Assembly (NCBI GenBank): GCA_036489765.1
Contig: DASXFE010000059.1
Location: 10,356-74,355, forward strand
DNA length: 64,000 nt
Reading direction: 5' to 3'
DNA from: DATARH01 sp036489765
GTDB lineage: Bacteria; Pseudomonadota; Alphaproteobacteria; ATCC43930; CGMCC-115725
Every line of letters starts with the position of its first letter. The stretch's first letter is position 1. Below are positions 53,737-61,815 of this stretch, piece after piece. A program made the translations under genes and the position numbers. Below the pieces are notes generated by a model. That model had not been told where the DNA came from. It saw only the letters and a program-made list of their open reading frames with translations, and searched no databases.

Positions 53737-55052
53737 CGGAGCATCTCCTCCTGGTAGGGGAAGCGGGGACGTTTCGTCGGCCAGAACGTCCCGTCGGCGA
53801 ACCCGGCCTGCAGCTCCTCGTGCGGCAATCCCAAGAGCCTTTCGACGATTTCCCGCGTGTGCTGGCCGATCATCGGGCTCGGCAGCGTGTTCTGCGCCGG
53901 CGTTTCCGAGAGCTTGAACGGCGCGTTCTGAACCTTGTGCCGGCCGAGCGCCGGGTGCTCCATCTCCAGATACATCTCGCGCTGGCGGAGCTGAGGATCA
54001 TGCTCGACCCGGTCCTCGGCACTCTGCACCGGCAGCGCCCGCACCCCGGCGGCCTGGCATCGCTCGGTCACCGCGTACTTGCCCAGCGTCCTCGTCCAGG
54101 CCTCGATCCCCTCGTCCAGCTCCTCTTGGTGCTGCAGCCGGCCGGCGATGGTGGCGAATTTGTCATCGGCCGCCCAGGCCGGATTTCCCATGATCTCCGC
54201 CAACCGCCGCCATTCCTCATCGGATTGGCAGACGATGACGCACCAGTCGTTATAGCCGCGGGGATCGGTGCGGTACGCGTTGTGCGGCGCGACAGTGGGG
54301 CCGCCGCGGTAGTTGGCGGTGAGCGGCGTTCCGGGCCAATGCGCGCGATTGCCCGGCGGATAGCCCGGGCGGCGCGAGCCGCGGCCGTTGACCGTGAAGT
54401 CCAGCAGCGCCGGTCCGACCAGCGGCACGCTCGCCACCATCTGCGACAGGTCGATGTGCTGGCCCTGTCCGGTCATGTTGCGATGGTAGAGGCCGGTCAT
54501 CGCGCACATAGCGCCGTACATTCCGCCGGTGTCGTCCATATACGACCAGCCCCAGCCGGCCGGCGGATGGTCCGGCAGCCCGGATTGAAAGGTCTGCCCG
54601 GAGACGGCCTGCGCCACCGGGCCGAACGTCGTGTAGCGATGGTGCCGGCCGGTGTGTCCGTAACCCGACATCGACACATAAACGATGTCCGGCTTGATCC
54701 GGCGCTGCTCGTCGTAGCCGAGCCCCCAGTTGCGCAGCACCCGCGAGCTGAAATTCTCGATGACGATGTCGGAGACCGCGATCAGCCGCTTGGCGATGTC
54801 GAGCCCCTTCGGGGTGCGGACGTTGAGGCTGAGGCTCTTTTTGTTGACGTTGGTGTCGTTGAAATTGCCCGAGGTGTTGAGGTTGGCTTCGAGGTGTTGC
54901 GGGGTGGTCGAGCTTGGCAGCCGGCCGCGCTCGCTCTCCGGCCATTCGATCTTGATGATCTCGGCGCCGAGCGCGCCCAGCCAGCGCGTTGCCCAAGGCC
55001 CCGCCCGGACCCAGCTGAAATCGACGACGCGGATACCGGCCAGGGCTTTCAT
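53733..55052 (-). CDS. CaiB/BaiF family CoA-transferase with Gly at the catalytic position
   Basis: 439 residues. The CoA-binding N-terminus VVDFSWVRAGPWATRWLGAL and IIKIEWPESERGRL is intact, but the segment that carries the catalytic aspartate in this family reads YTTFGPVAQAVSGQTF here, with Gly in place of Asp. Many uncharacterised CaiB proteins share this. It may act as a non-catalytic partner of the overlapping CaiB gene (53733-53736) or use a different mechanism. ATG 55052 is used (AGAGG upstream); a GTG six codons earlier is possible. Confidence 0.9.
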   Translation of the reverse strand: MKALAGIRVVDFSWVRAGPWATRWLGALGAEIIKIEWPESERGRLPSSTTPQHLEANLNTSGNFNDTNVNKKSLSLNVRTPKGLDIAKRLIAVSDIVIENFSSRVLRNWGLGYDEQRRIKPDIVYVSMSGYGHTGRHHRYTTFGPVAQAVSGQTFQSGLPDHPPAGWGWSYMDDTGGMYGAMCAMTGLYHRNMTGQGQHIDLSQMVASVPLVGPALLDFTVNGRGSRRPGYPPGNRAHWPGTPLTANYRGGPTVAPHNAYRTDPRGYNDWCVIVCQSDEEWRRLAEIMGNPAWAADDKFATIAGRLQHQEELDEGIEAWTRTLGKYAVTERCQAAGVRALPVQSAEDRVEHDPQLRQREMYLEMEHPALGRHKVQNAPFKLSETPAQNTLPSPMIGQHTREIVERLLGLPHEELQAGFADGTFWPTKRPRFPYQEEMLR

Positions 55053-55076
55053 GCGCGAGACCTCTGCCACTAAATC

Positions 55077-56885
55077 TCAGACGCCTTCGATCTCCTCACG
55101 CCGCAGCTCCAGCGTCAACCACTGGTCTTCGGCGGCGGTCAATTCGTCGTGCGCCGCAGCGAGCGCCGCGGTCTTGGCGGCAAACTTATCCGGGTCGCCG
55201 GTATAGAGGCCGGGGTTGGCCAGCTCGCCGTTCAGCCCCTCGACCCGAGCCTGCAGCGAGGCGATCCGCGCCGGTAGCGTCTCCAGCGCGCGCTGCTCGC
55301 TGTAGCTCATCCGAGGAGCGCGCGCCGGTAAGGGCGTCGCGGGCCGGGCCGCGGGTCGGGAAGGGCGGCCGGCCGCCGGCGCGGTGGCGGGAGCCTCTCC
55401 GCGTTGCGGCAGCATGTCGCTGTAGCCCCCGGCATATTCGATCCAGCGGCCTTTGCCTTCGCTCGCAATGACCGAGGTCACCACCCGGTCGAGGAAATCG
55501 CGGTCGTGGCTGACCAGCAACACCGTTCCGGGGTACTCCGCCAACCGCTCCTGAAGCAGATCGAGGGTCTCCATGTCGAGGTCGTTGGTCGGCTCGTCGA
55601 GGACCAGCAGGTTGGAGGGGCGAGCAAAGGCGCGCGCCAGGATCAGCCGCGCCCGCTCGCCCCCGGACAGCGTGCCGACCGGGGTGCGCGCCTGCTCGGG
55701 CCGGAACAGAAAGTCCTTCATATAGCCGACGACATGACGGTTCTGGCCGGCGACGCTGACGGTGTCACCGGTGCCGCCGGTCAGTGACGACGCGAGGGTT
55801 TGCGTCGGGTCGAGCGTCTCGCGCCGCTGGTCAAGGACCGCCGTCGCGAGGTTTGTCCCGAGCTTCACCTCGCCGCCGTCGGGCGCCAAGACCCCGATCA
55901 GCATGTTGAGCAGCGTCGTCTTGCCAACCCCGTTCGGGCCGATGATGCCGACCCGGTCGCCGCGCATGATCCTGGTCGAGAAATCGCGCACGATCGCGCG
56001 GCCGTCATAGGATTTCGAGATGCGCTCCGCCTCGGCGACCAGCCTGCCGGACAGGTTGGCCTGCGCCGCCTCGAGCCGCACCGGGCCGGCGGCGCGCTGG
56101 TGCTCCTTTCGCTGCCGCCGCAACGCGTGCAGGTCGGCGAGCCGGCGCTGGTTGCGGGTGCGCCGGGCCGTGACCCCATAGCGCAGCCAATCCTCCTCCA
56201 TCGCGATCTTGCGGCCGAGCTTGTGCTGCTCGCGGTCTTCCTGGTCGAGGATCGTGTCGCGCCAGCCCTCGAACCCCGCAAATCCCTCGTCGAGGGTGCG
56301 GGTGATGCCGCGGTCGAGCCAGACCGTCGTTCGCGAGAGCCGCTCCAGCAGTCGCCGGTCGTGGCTGATCAGCACGATCCCGGCGCGCATCTCGCTCAGC
56401 TCGCGCTCCAGCCACTCGATGCCCGGCAGGTCGAGATGGTTGGTCGGCTCGTCGAGCAGCAGGATGTCGGGAAGCGGCGCCAGCGTGCGGGCGAGCGCCG
56501 CGCGACGGGCTTCGCCGCCCGACAGCGCTGCCGGGTCTTCGCCGCCGGTAAGACCGAGCTCCTTCAGCAGGTAGAGCGCCCGATGGCGGTCGGTTGCCTC
56601 CGCCTCGAATCCGGCTTCGACATAGGCGAGGGTCGTCCCAAATCCGGCCAGGTCCGGCTCTTGCGGCAGATAGCTGATCCGCGTGCCGGGCTGGACAAAG
56701 CGCTCGCCGGAATCGGGGTCGGCGAGACCGGCGGCAATCCGCAGCAGCGTCGACTTGCCCGAGCCGTTTCGGCCGACGAGACATTGCCGGTCGCCGGCGC
56801 CGACCGTCAGCGCCGCCCCGCAGAGGAGAGGCGCCGACGAGAAGGTCAAGTCGACGTCAAGCAGCAGGAGCAGGGGCGACGCCAT
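55077..56885 (-). CDS. uup: ABC-F family ATPase, Uup-like
   Basis: Soluble twin-ATPase translation/ribosome factor, 602 residues. Two complete domains: Walker A GRNGSGKSTLL and GPNGVGKTTLL, signatures LSGGEARRAALARTL and LSGGERARLILARAF, Walker B DILLLDEPTNHLDLPG and LVLDEPTNDLDMET. The inter-domain linker is rich in Arg/Gln, and a C-terminal coiled coil (LPARIASLQARVEGLNGELA...) marks the Uup branch. Membrane domains are absent. ATG 56885 follows AGGAAGG; a longer frame would add 16 residues. Sits among unrelated CoA-transferase and amidohydrolase genes. Confidence 0.92.
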   Translation of the reverse strand: MASPLLLLLDVDLTFSSAPLLCGAALTVGAGDRQCLVGRNGSGKSTLLRIAAGLADPDSGERFVQPGTRISYLPQEPDLAGFGTTLAYVEAGFEAEATDRHRALYLLKELGLTGGEDPAALSGGEARRAALARTLAPLPDILLLDEPTNHLDLPGIEWLERELSEMRAGIVLISHDRRLLERLSRTTVWLDRGITRTLDEGFAGFEGWRDTILDQEDREQHKLGRKIAMEEDWLRYGVTARRTRNQRRLADLHALRRQRKEHQRAAGPVRLEAAQANLSGRLVAEAERISKSYDGRAIVRDFSTRIMRGDRVGIIGPNGVGKTTLLNMLIGVLAPDGGEVKLGTNLATAVLDQRRETLDPTQTLASSLTGGTGDTVSVAGQNRHVVGYMKDFLFRPEQARTPVGTLSGGERARLILARAFARPSNLLVLDEPTNDLDMETLDLLQERLAEYPGTVLLVSHDRDFLDRVVTSVIASEGKGRWIEYAGGYSDMLPQRGEAPATAPAAGRPSRPAARPATPLPARAPRMSYSEQRALETLPARIASLQARVEGLNGELANPGLYTGDPDKFAAKTAALAAAHDELTAAEDQWLTLELRREEIEGV

Positions 56886-56937
56886 CGCCTTCCTAAAGAG
56901 CCACCGGGTCAGTGCGCCACGCCCTGCGGGCATTGCC

Positions 56938-58065
56938 TCAGTTCAAGCCGTAAAAGCCGAGCGCGCCGCCGGCCATGACCTCGTGCTTGGCCTTTGCCGA
57001 GAGCGGGCCGAGCCGGTCGCGCATCATCTGGGGCGCACCCGGGAAGAACCCGTCCTGATGCGGGTAATCGGTCGCCCACATGATCTTGTGCGGCCCGATA
57101 TAGTCGGCGAGCACGGCGATGCTGTTCTCGACCGGCTCGAACGAGATCCAGCAATTGCGCTTGAACAGCTCGCTCGGTCGCAGGCTCGGCGCGGTGTCGT
57201 TGAAGCCGGCATCGTCGAAGTGCCGGTCCATGCGGTCGAGCCACGGCGCGATCCAGCCGCCGCCCGATTCGAGGAAGGCGACGCGCAGTTTCGGATGCCG
57301 GTCGACCACCCCGCCCCAGATGACGCTCATCGCCACCAGCATCATCTCCATCGTGTGCGAGATCATGTGGCGGGCGGCGCGGTCGCCTTCGAAGCGGTCG
57401 ACGCCGACGGTCGGCATCGCGTTGGTCGAGCCCTCGTGAAACCCGACCGAAAAATCGAGGTCCTCGGCCACCGCCCAGAAGGGCTCGTAGACCGGGTCGC
57501 TGACCATCTTCTTGCCGTGGTACGGGTTCGGCCGCAGGAAACCGCCGCGCATGCCGAGCTCCTTGCGGGCGAACTTCACTTCCTCGATCGCCAGCTCGAC
57601 CGATTGCATCGGCAGCATCGCGACGCCGAAGAGGCGGTCGGGGTAGGGCTTGCAGTAATCCGCGAGCCAGCGGTTATAGGCACGGCACATCGCGGCGGCG
57701 AGCGGCGGGTCCTCGACGGCGCCGGTGAAGAGCCCGAGGCTCGGGTAGAGAAAGGCGGCGTCGATCCCGTCGGAGTCCATGTCCACGATGCGGGCGTGCG
57801 GATCGAACCCGCCCTTTTTGCCCTCGGCGTATTTCCGGCTGTCGAGCTTCACCGTGCCCTGGCGGACGCCGACCGCGCCGAGGCTGCCGATGCCGCGCGG
57901 GTTGCCCAGCATCTTGCCTTCGACGGTCAGGCGTTCCTTGCCGTTTTCGTCGATGACGAACCGCGGCCGCCGGTCGCGGAACGCGGGGTCGATGTAGCTG
58001 TCCCAGAGGTCGAGCGGTTCGAGGATGTGCCCGTCGGCGTCGACCACGTCGTATGCCTGCGTCAT
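56938..58065 (-). CDS. Amidohydrolase 2 family metal-dependent hydrolase (second copy)
   Basis: 375 residues, ACMSD-like TIM barrel and evident paralogue of the 48477-49601 protein: VDADGHILEPLDLWDSYIDP aligns with its SDSHVFEPPDLW stretch, and IMWATDYPHQDGFFPGAP with LMWGSDYPHSESTF. Metal ligands appear complete. Likely hydrolyses or decarboxylates an aromatic or cyclic acid. RBS GAGGGAGGG precedes ATG 58065. Upstream is a gene-remnant scar. Confidence 0.9.
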   Translation of the reverse strand: MTQAYDVVDADGHILEPLDLWDSYIDPAFRDRRPRFVIDENGKERLTVEGKMLGNPRGIGSLGAVGVRQGTVKLDSRKYAEGKKGGFDPHARIVDMDSDGIDAAFLYPSLGLFTGAVEDPPLAAAMCRAYNRWLADYCKPYPDRLFGVAMLPMQSVELAIEEVKFARKELGMRGGFLRPNPYHGKKMVSDPVYEPFWAVAEDLDFSVGFHEGSTNAMPTVGVDRFEGDRAARHMISHTMEMMLVAMSVIWGGVVDRHPKLRVAFLESGGGWIAPWLDRMDRHFDDAGFNDTAPSLRPSELFKRNCWISFEPVENSIAVLADYIGPHKIMWATDYPHQDGFFPGAPQMMRDRLGPLSAKAKHEVMAGGALGFYGLN

Positions 58066-58155
58066 CGCTTCCCTCCCTCGAGGCAGTTGCGTCCGCGCGC
58101 ATCTTAGCCCCGACGCGGCGACTGCACGAGCGGTCCCGTCGAGGGGGAGAGTTGC

Positions 58156-58297
58156 TCAGACCGCGGTCCCGGCCATTTCGCCGACCGCCTGGATCATGGT
58201 CTCGCGCACAGCTCATCGTCAGCTCGACCTGCGGCGCCTCGAGGATGATCGTGTCGCCGTCGGCATAACCGTGCGACGGCACCCCGATCGCATAGGC
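58156..58297 (-). pseudogene. Possible remnant of an unidentified minus-strand gene
   Basis: Reading leftward, one frame gives AYAIGVPSHGYADGDTIILE then APQVELTM, with protein-like composition and high GC in third positions; near 58205 it runs on as non-protein-like sequence, while a second frame, beginning after a stop, gives VRETMIQAVGEMAGTAV and a TGA at 58156-58158. A frame break between the two would make them the C-terminus of one gene whose 5' part is gone. I do not recognise the family, and the boundaries are approximate. Confidence 0.3.
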
Positions 58298-58466
58298 GCC
58301 AACGGCACGTTTGCGACGGCCGCCGACCGCTTCGCCTACAACCAGGGCACCGGCAGCCTGTATTACGACGCGCAGGGCAACAAGGCGGGGTCGACGAAGG
58401 AACTGGTCGCAACGTTCGCGAACGATCCGCACCCGACCGCGGCGAACCTGTTTTTTTATCGCCTGA
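58298..58466 (+). pseudogene. C-terminal remnant of an RTX/hemolysin-type secreted protein
   Basis: The plus frame encodes ANGTFATAADRFAYNQGTG then SLYYDAQGNKAGSTKELVATF and ANDPHPTAANLFF. This closely resembles the terminal module after the calcium-binding nonapeptides of RTX/serralysin-type proteins exported by type I secretion (AxDRxxYNxxTGxLYYDAxG). No nonapeptides or start lie upstream. The run of seven T at 58451-58457 shifts the frame: with six, the protein would end NLFFIA and stop at TGA 58464-58466, the usual kind of RTX end. Confidence 0.6.
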
Positions 58467-58469
58467 CCG

Positions 58470-59393
58470 TCAGGAACGGATGGCCGGCGGATCGTCCCGG
58501 ACGGCTGTCTCGGCGAGGGTGTTGTCGACCGCGACCTCGTAGGGGGTGCCCGTGGCGAACCCGCCGGAGACGAGCCCGTCTTTGAGCCGCTCATAGCCAT
58601 CTCGCGGCAAGATCGGGGTCTGCCCCCAGATGCCGAGCTGCTGGTAGCGGGAGATCGCGGCGCGCAGCAGAGCCTCCGGCACGTCGGGAAAGTACGACCG
58701 GATCGCCGCGACGACCGCGCCGGGCGCGGCGACGCGCAGCCATTTCTGGGTGCGGTAAAGCCCGCGGACGAGGCGCGCCAACTCCTCCCGCTTCGCCGCG
58801 AGAACGGTGCGGCGGGCATAAAACGTCGTGTAGGAGCAAGGGCCCCGGGTCGCGGCGGCGTACCACAGATGCCCGGCGCCCTCGGCGATCAGGGCTTCGG
58901 CCAGCGGCTGGAAGAGTTGCACGACATCGGCCGTGCCCGCCCGCAGCGCCGCCATGTTCTCGGCCATCGTCCCGTTCGCCACGCGGTCGAGGGCAGCCGG
59001 GTCGCACCCCGCGAGCCGCAGATCGTGCTGCAGGCAGAGGAAAGGCGTCGGCACCTCGCTGACGGTCGCGATCCGCACCGACATCAGATCGGCGATCTTG
59101 AAATCGGGCCGAGCTTCACGACCGATCAGCAGAAAGGGGTCGCGGGTTACCGCCTCGCCGAAACACACGAGGTCGCAATCGGCGCGCTCGCCGTAGAGCT
59201 GGTTGACCCGCATCGGCCCGCCCCAGGCGACATCGACGGTGCCGGCGAAGAGGCCGTCCGGGGCCGTGCCGAACCCGGTCGCGCTGGCGAAGCGCACCTC
59301 CACCCCTTCCTCTTCATAGGCGCCGAGCGCGAGCGCGGCGTAGTAAGGGGCGTAGAACAGTCCGCGCAGCGACTCCTGCAAAACGATGGTCAT
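58470..59393 (-). CDS. NMT1/THI5-like ABC transporter substrate-binding protein
   Basis: 307 residues of the NMT1/SsuA/TauA solute-binding class, which serves importers for sulfonates, nitrate, or thiamine and pyrimidine precursors. It begins VLQESLRGLFYAPYYAALAL with GAYEEEGVEVRF, the family start, and contains FAGTVDVAWGGPMRVNQLYG and ATVSEVPTPFLCLQHDLRLAG. No signal peptide is visible, so it may be anchored otherwise, or bind its ligand in the cytoplasm. AGGAGCC precedes ATG 59393. No importer permease is adjacent; the 133 bp upstream separate it from the exporter genes. Confidence 0.85.
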   Translation of the reverse strand: MTIVLQESLRGLFYAPYYAALALGAYEEEGVEVRFASATGFGTAPDGLFAGTVDVAWGGPMRVNQLYGERADCDLVCFGEAVTRDPFLLIGREARPDFKIADLMSVRIATVSEVPTPFLCLQHDLRLAGCDPAALDRVANGTMAENMAALRAGTADVVQLFQPLAEALIAEGAGHLWYAAATRGPCSYTTFYARRTVLAAKREELARLVRGLYRTQKWLRVAAPGAVVAAIRSYFPDVPEALLRAAISRYQQLGIWGQTPILPRDGYERLKDGLVSGGFATGTPYEVAVDNTLAETAVRDDPPAIRS

Positions 59394-59526
59394 TTGAGGC
59401 TCCTGGGCGGCTCCTGGCCTTCACCGGGTTTCGGGGACGATGGGGACAGACCCGACTCGACCCGAACGGATACCGTTTCGGCGCCGAGAGCAGCCGGGAC
59501 CGCCTGGCGCCGGCCCGCGGGTCGGG

Positions 59527-60624
59527 TCAATGCCTCTGGAAATACACCCGGCGCAGCTGCTCGCGGAAGGTGGCGCTTTGCTGGACTGCGGCGCGGAATT
59601 CGTTCTTGCCGAGAACATAGGTGTCGAGCGGTGTGGTCGCGACGACGGTGGCGTTGCGCGGTTCGCCGCTGATCAGGGCCAACTCGCCAAAAAACTCGGC
59701 GGGGCCCAGCCGCGCGACCTCGTGGCCTTTGCGCTCCACCTCGACCTCGCCTTCGGAGATCAGGAACAACTCGTCGCCCTCCTCGCCCTCCCGGATGACG
59801 ACCTCGCCGGGCTCGTAATGGCGCCGCGTCACCTTTTCGGCGATGTTGGTCAGTTCGGCCGGAGTCAGCGACTTGAAGGTGTCGACCCCCTTCAGGAATT
59901 CGCAGATGCGCAGCGCGTCGCTGAGCACCACGTCGGAGACGATACGCCCGTCGACCATGTGGATGAGCCGGTCGGCGAGCTCGATGATGCGATGGTCGTG
60001 CGTCACCATCAGAATGGCGCTGCCCTGGTCGACGGTCATGCCTTTGAGGCGGCCGACGACGTTGCGCGTGGCATGCACGTCGAGCGCGGCGGTCGGTTCG
60101 TCCGCCAGGACCAGCGGCGGGTAGTTGGCGAGCGCGCGGGCGATGGCCACGCGCTGGCGCTGCCCGCCCGACAGTGCGCGCGGCTTGTAATCGATCCGCG
60201 CGCCAAGACCGAGCTGTTCGAGGATTTCTCGTGCCCTTGCGTGCCTGTCCGATGGGGAAAACGGGCCGAGCTGGAGCGCCATCCGGACATTCTCGATCGC
60301 GCTCAGCGAGTCGAACAGATTGTGCATCTGGAAGATGAAGCCGATCTCGCGCCGCACCCGCACCAGTTCGGCGGCGCCGAGGCGCGACACGTCCCGGCCG
60401 AGAATTTCGAGGCGGCCCTCCTGCATGCTGCGCAGACCGCCGATGAGGGTCAGCAATGTGGTCTTGCCCGAGCCCGACGGGCCCGTCATCACCACCAGCT
60501 GCGCCGGTGGGATCTCGATCGAGATGCCGTAAAGGACCTGGTTGCGCGAGTCGCCGTCGCCGTAGTGGAAATCGATATTCTCGGCTCGGATCACCGGACC
60601 GCGTGCCTCGACCTCGTACGTCAT
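59527..60624 (-). CDS. ABC exporter ATPase (DevA/LolD-like) fused to a cyclic-nucleotide-binding domain
   Basis: 365 residues: MacB/DevA-type ATPase (about 10-235) plus a C-terminal CRP-like cyclic-nucleotide-binding domain (about 243-350). ATPase: Walker A TGPSGSGKTTLL at 47-58, signature ALSGGQRQRVAIARAL, Walker B LVLADEPTAALDVHA and H-loop VTHDHRI. The second domain has RHYEPGEVVIREGEEGDELF and the phosphate-binding cassette FFGELALISGEPRNATVVA with E314 and R323, the residues that bind the ribose and phosphate of cAMP or cGMP. ATG 60624 overlaps the upstream permease stop. The exporter may thus respond to a cyclic nucleotide. Confidence 0.92.
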   Translation of the reverse strand: MTYEVEARGPVIRAENIDFHYGDGDSRNQVLYGISIEIPPAQLVVMTGPSGSGKTTLLTLIGGLRSMQEGRLEILGRDVSRLGAAELVRVRREIGFIFQMHNLFDSLSAIENVRMALQLGPFSPSDRHARAREILEQLGLGARIDYKPRALSGGQRQRVAIARALANYPPLVLADEPTAALDVHATRNVVGRLKGMTVDQGSAILMVTHDHRIIELADRLIHMVDGRIVSDVVLSDALRICEFLKGVDTFKSLTPAELTNIAEKVTRRHYEPGEVVIREGEEGDELFLISEGEVEVERKGHEVARLGPAEFFGELALISGEPRNATVVATTPLDTYVLGKNEFRAAVQQSATFREQLRRVYFQRH

Positions 60625-61814
60625 CAGAAGATCTCCGCCGGATCGGCCGACACCACGCGGCGCACCGCGAGCATGGCCGCGATGAGACACATGCCCATGG
60701 TGAGACCCAGGGTCAGCGCGGTCAGCCGCAAATTCATGTGCAGCGGCAGAAGCGCGAACACCCCGATGACCCGGTATACGACAAGGCACAGGAGCCAGGC
60801 CGGCACATAACCGGCGAGCCCCGACAGCGCCGCTTGCGCGAGCACGGAGCGAACCAGATAGCTCGTCTTATAACCCATCGCCTTGAGGGTCGCGTATTGC
60901 GCGAGCTGGTCTGAGAGATCGTTATAGATCACCTGGTACGAGATCAGCATGCCGACGACGAAGCCGACGATTGCCCCCAGCCAGAAGATCGGGCCCGCCG
61001 AGGACAACTCGGCTTGAAACTTTCGCTCGAACTCGACGATCCCGGCCTTGGTCATCACGTCGATCGTATCGGGAAGCTTTGCTTTCAGCGCGTTCTGAAC
61101 CGCGGGGACCGTGCTGCCGGCCGCCACTTTGACAACGATCGCCTCGATCGGCAGGTTCGCCGCGCTGTCGCGATTGCCTGGCAAGAGCTTGGCGAACAGC
61201 CGGTCGCCCATGATCGCGGTGCCGTCGCTCATGAAGTCGGGGCCGAGCGAGAACCGGCCGGCGATCCTCACTCCCTGGCCGTTTATTTGGCTCGAGCCGG
61301 CGTTCGTGTCCATGCCGAGAAAATCGCGGGCCCGGTCATCGACAAGCACCGCGTCGTCGCTGTCGAGCCGGGACTGTAGCGCGGTGAGGCCCGGGATCGA
61401 CAACACCGTGGGGCCCGCCGGATCGAACGCCAGGACGCGGACCAGATAGGGCTTGCCGTCGCTCGGGCTGGTCCAGAAGAAATCCTGCCAATCGGCATAA
61501 AGCGGCGCGGCGCTGGCGACCCCGGGGACCGAGCGGACCGGATCGAGAAAGCCGTGCGCGAACGGGTCGCGGGTGCCGAAGCGGTATTTGTAGGCGCTGG
61601 TGACGACGAGATCGCCGTCGATCGCGCGGACAAGCGATAACGACGCGTCGAAAAACCCTTGTTCGAAACCGAGCTGGACCATCATCAGGAGCGTCGCGAA
61701 GGCGATCCCCGCGCTCGATCGCAGCAGCCGGCGCTTGTTGGCGACGAGGTTCCGCCAGGCAAGCGGCACGGCCCGGAAGCGCGGCGAGAGCCGGGCGGTG
61801 TCGGGCGCAATCAT
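60624..61814 (-). CDS. DevC/FtsX-type ABC transporter permease
   Basis: 396 residues. One N-terminal helix (about 32-52, SSAGIAFATLLMMVQLGFEQ), a large extracytoplasmic domain (about 55-270) and three C-terminal helices (about 272-390) containing DQLAQYATLKAMGYKTSYL, the DevC/FtsX coupling motif, and the end VVSADPAEIF. With the cyclic-nucleotide ATPase it forms a MacB-like mechanotransmission exporter. Its stop overlaps the ATPase start (TGATG); one base separates its start from the other permease gene. Confidence 0.92.
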   Translation of the reverse strand: MIAPDTARLSPRFRAVPLAWRNLVANKRRLLRSSAGIAFATLLMMVQLGFEQGFFDASLSLVRAIDGDLVVTSAYKYRFGTRDPFAHGFLDPVRSVPGVASAAPLYADWQDFFWTSPSDGKPYLVRVLAFDPAGPTVLSIPGLTALQSRLDSDDAVLVDDRARDFLGMDTNAGSSQINGQGVRIAGRFSLGPDFMSDGTAIMGDRLFAKLLPGNRDSAANLPIEAIVVKVAAGSTVPAVQNALKAKLPDTIDVMTKAGIVEFERKFQAELSSAGPIFWLGAIVGFVVGMLISYQVIYNDLSDQLAQYATLKAMGYKTSYLVRSVLAQAALSGLAGYVPAWLLCLVVYRVIGVFALLPLHMNLRLTALTLGLTMGMCLIAAMLAVRRVVSADPAEIF

Positions 61815-61815
61815 G

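Noticed and set aside
58451..58466. T-run at 58451 as a rho-independent terminator
   Set aside because: No GC-rich hairpin precedes the seven T; the run is better explained as a frame-disrupting homopolymer in the RTX remnant.
57674..58819. 381-codon open frame spanning the scar and the ends of two genes on the minus strand
   Set aside because: It is out of frame with both flanking genes and Arg/Pro-rich over them; only the short 58205-58297 part is protein-like and is listed as a remnant.
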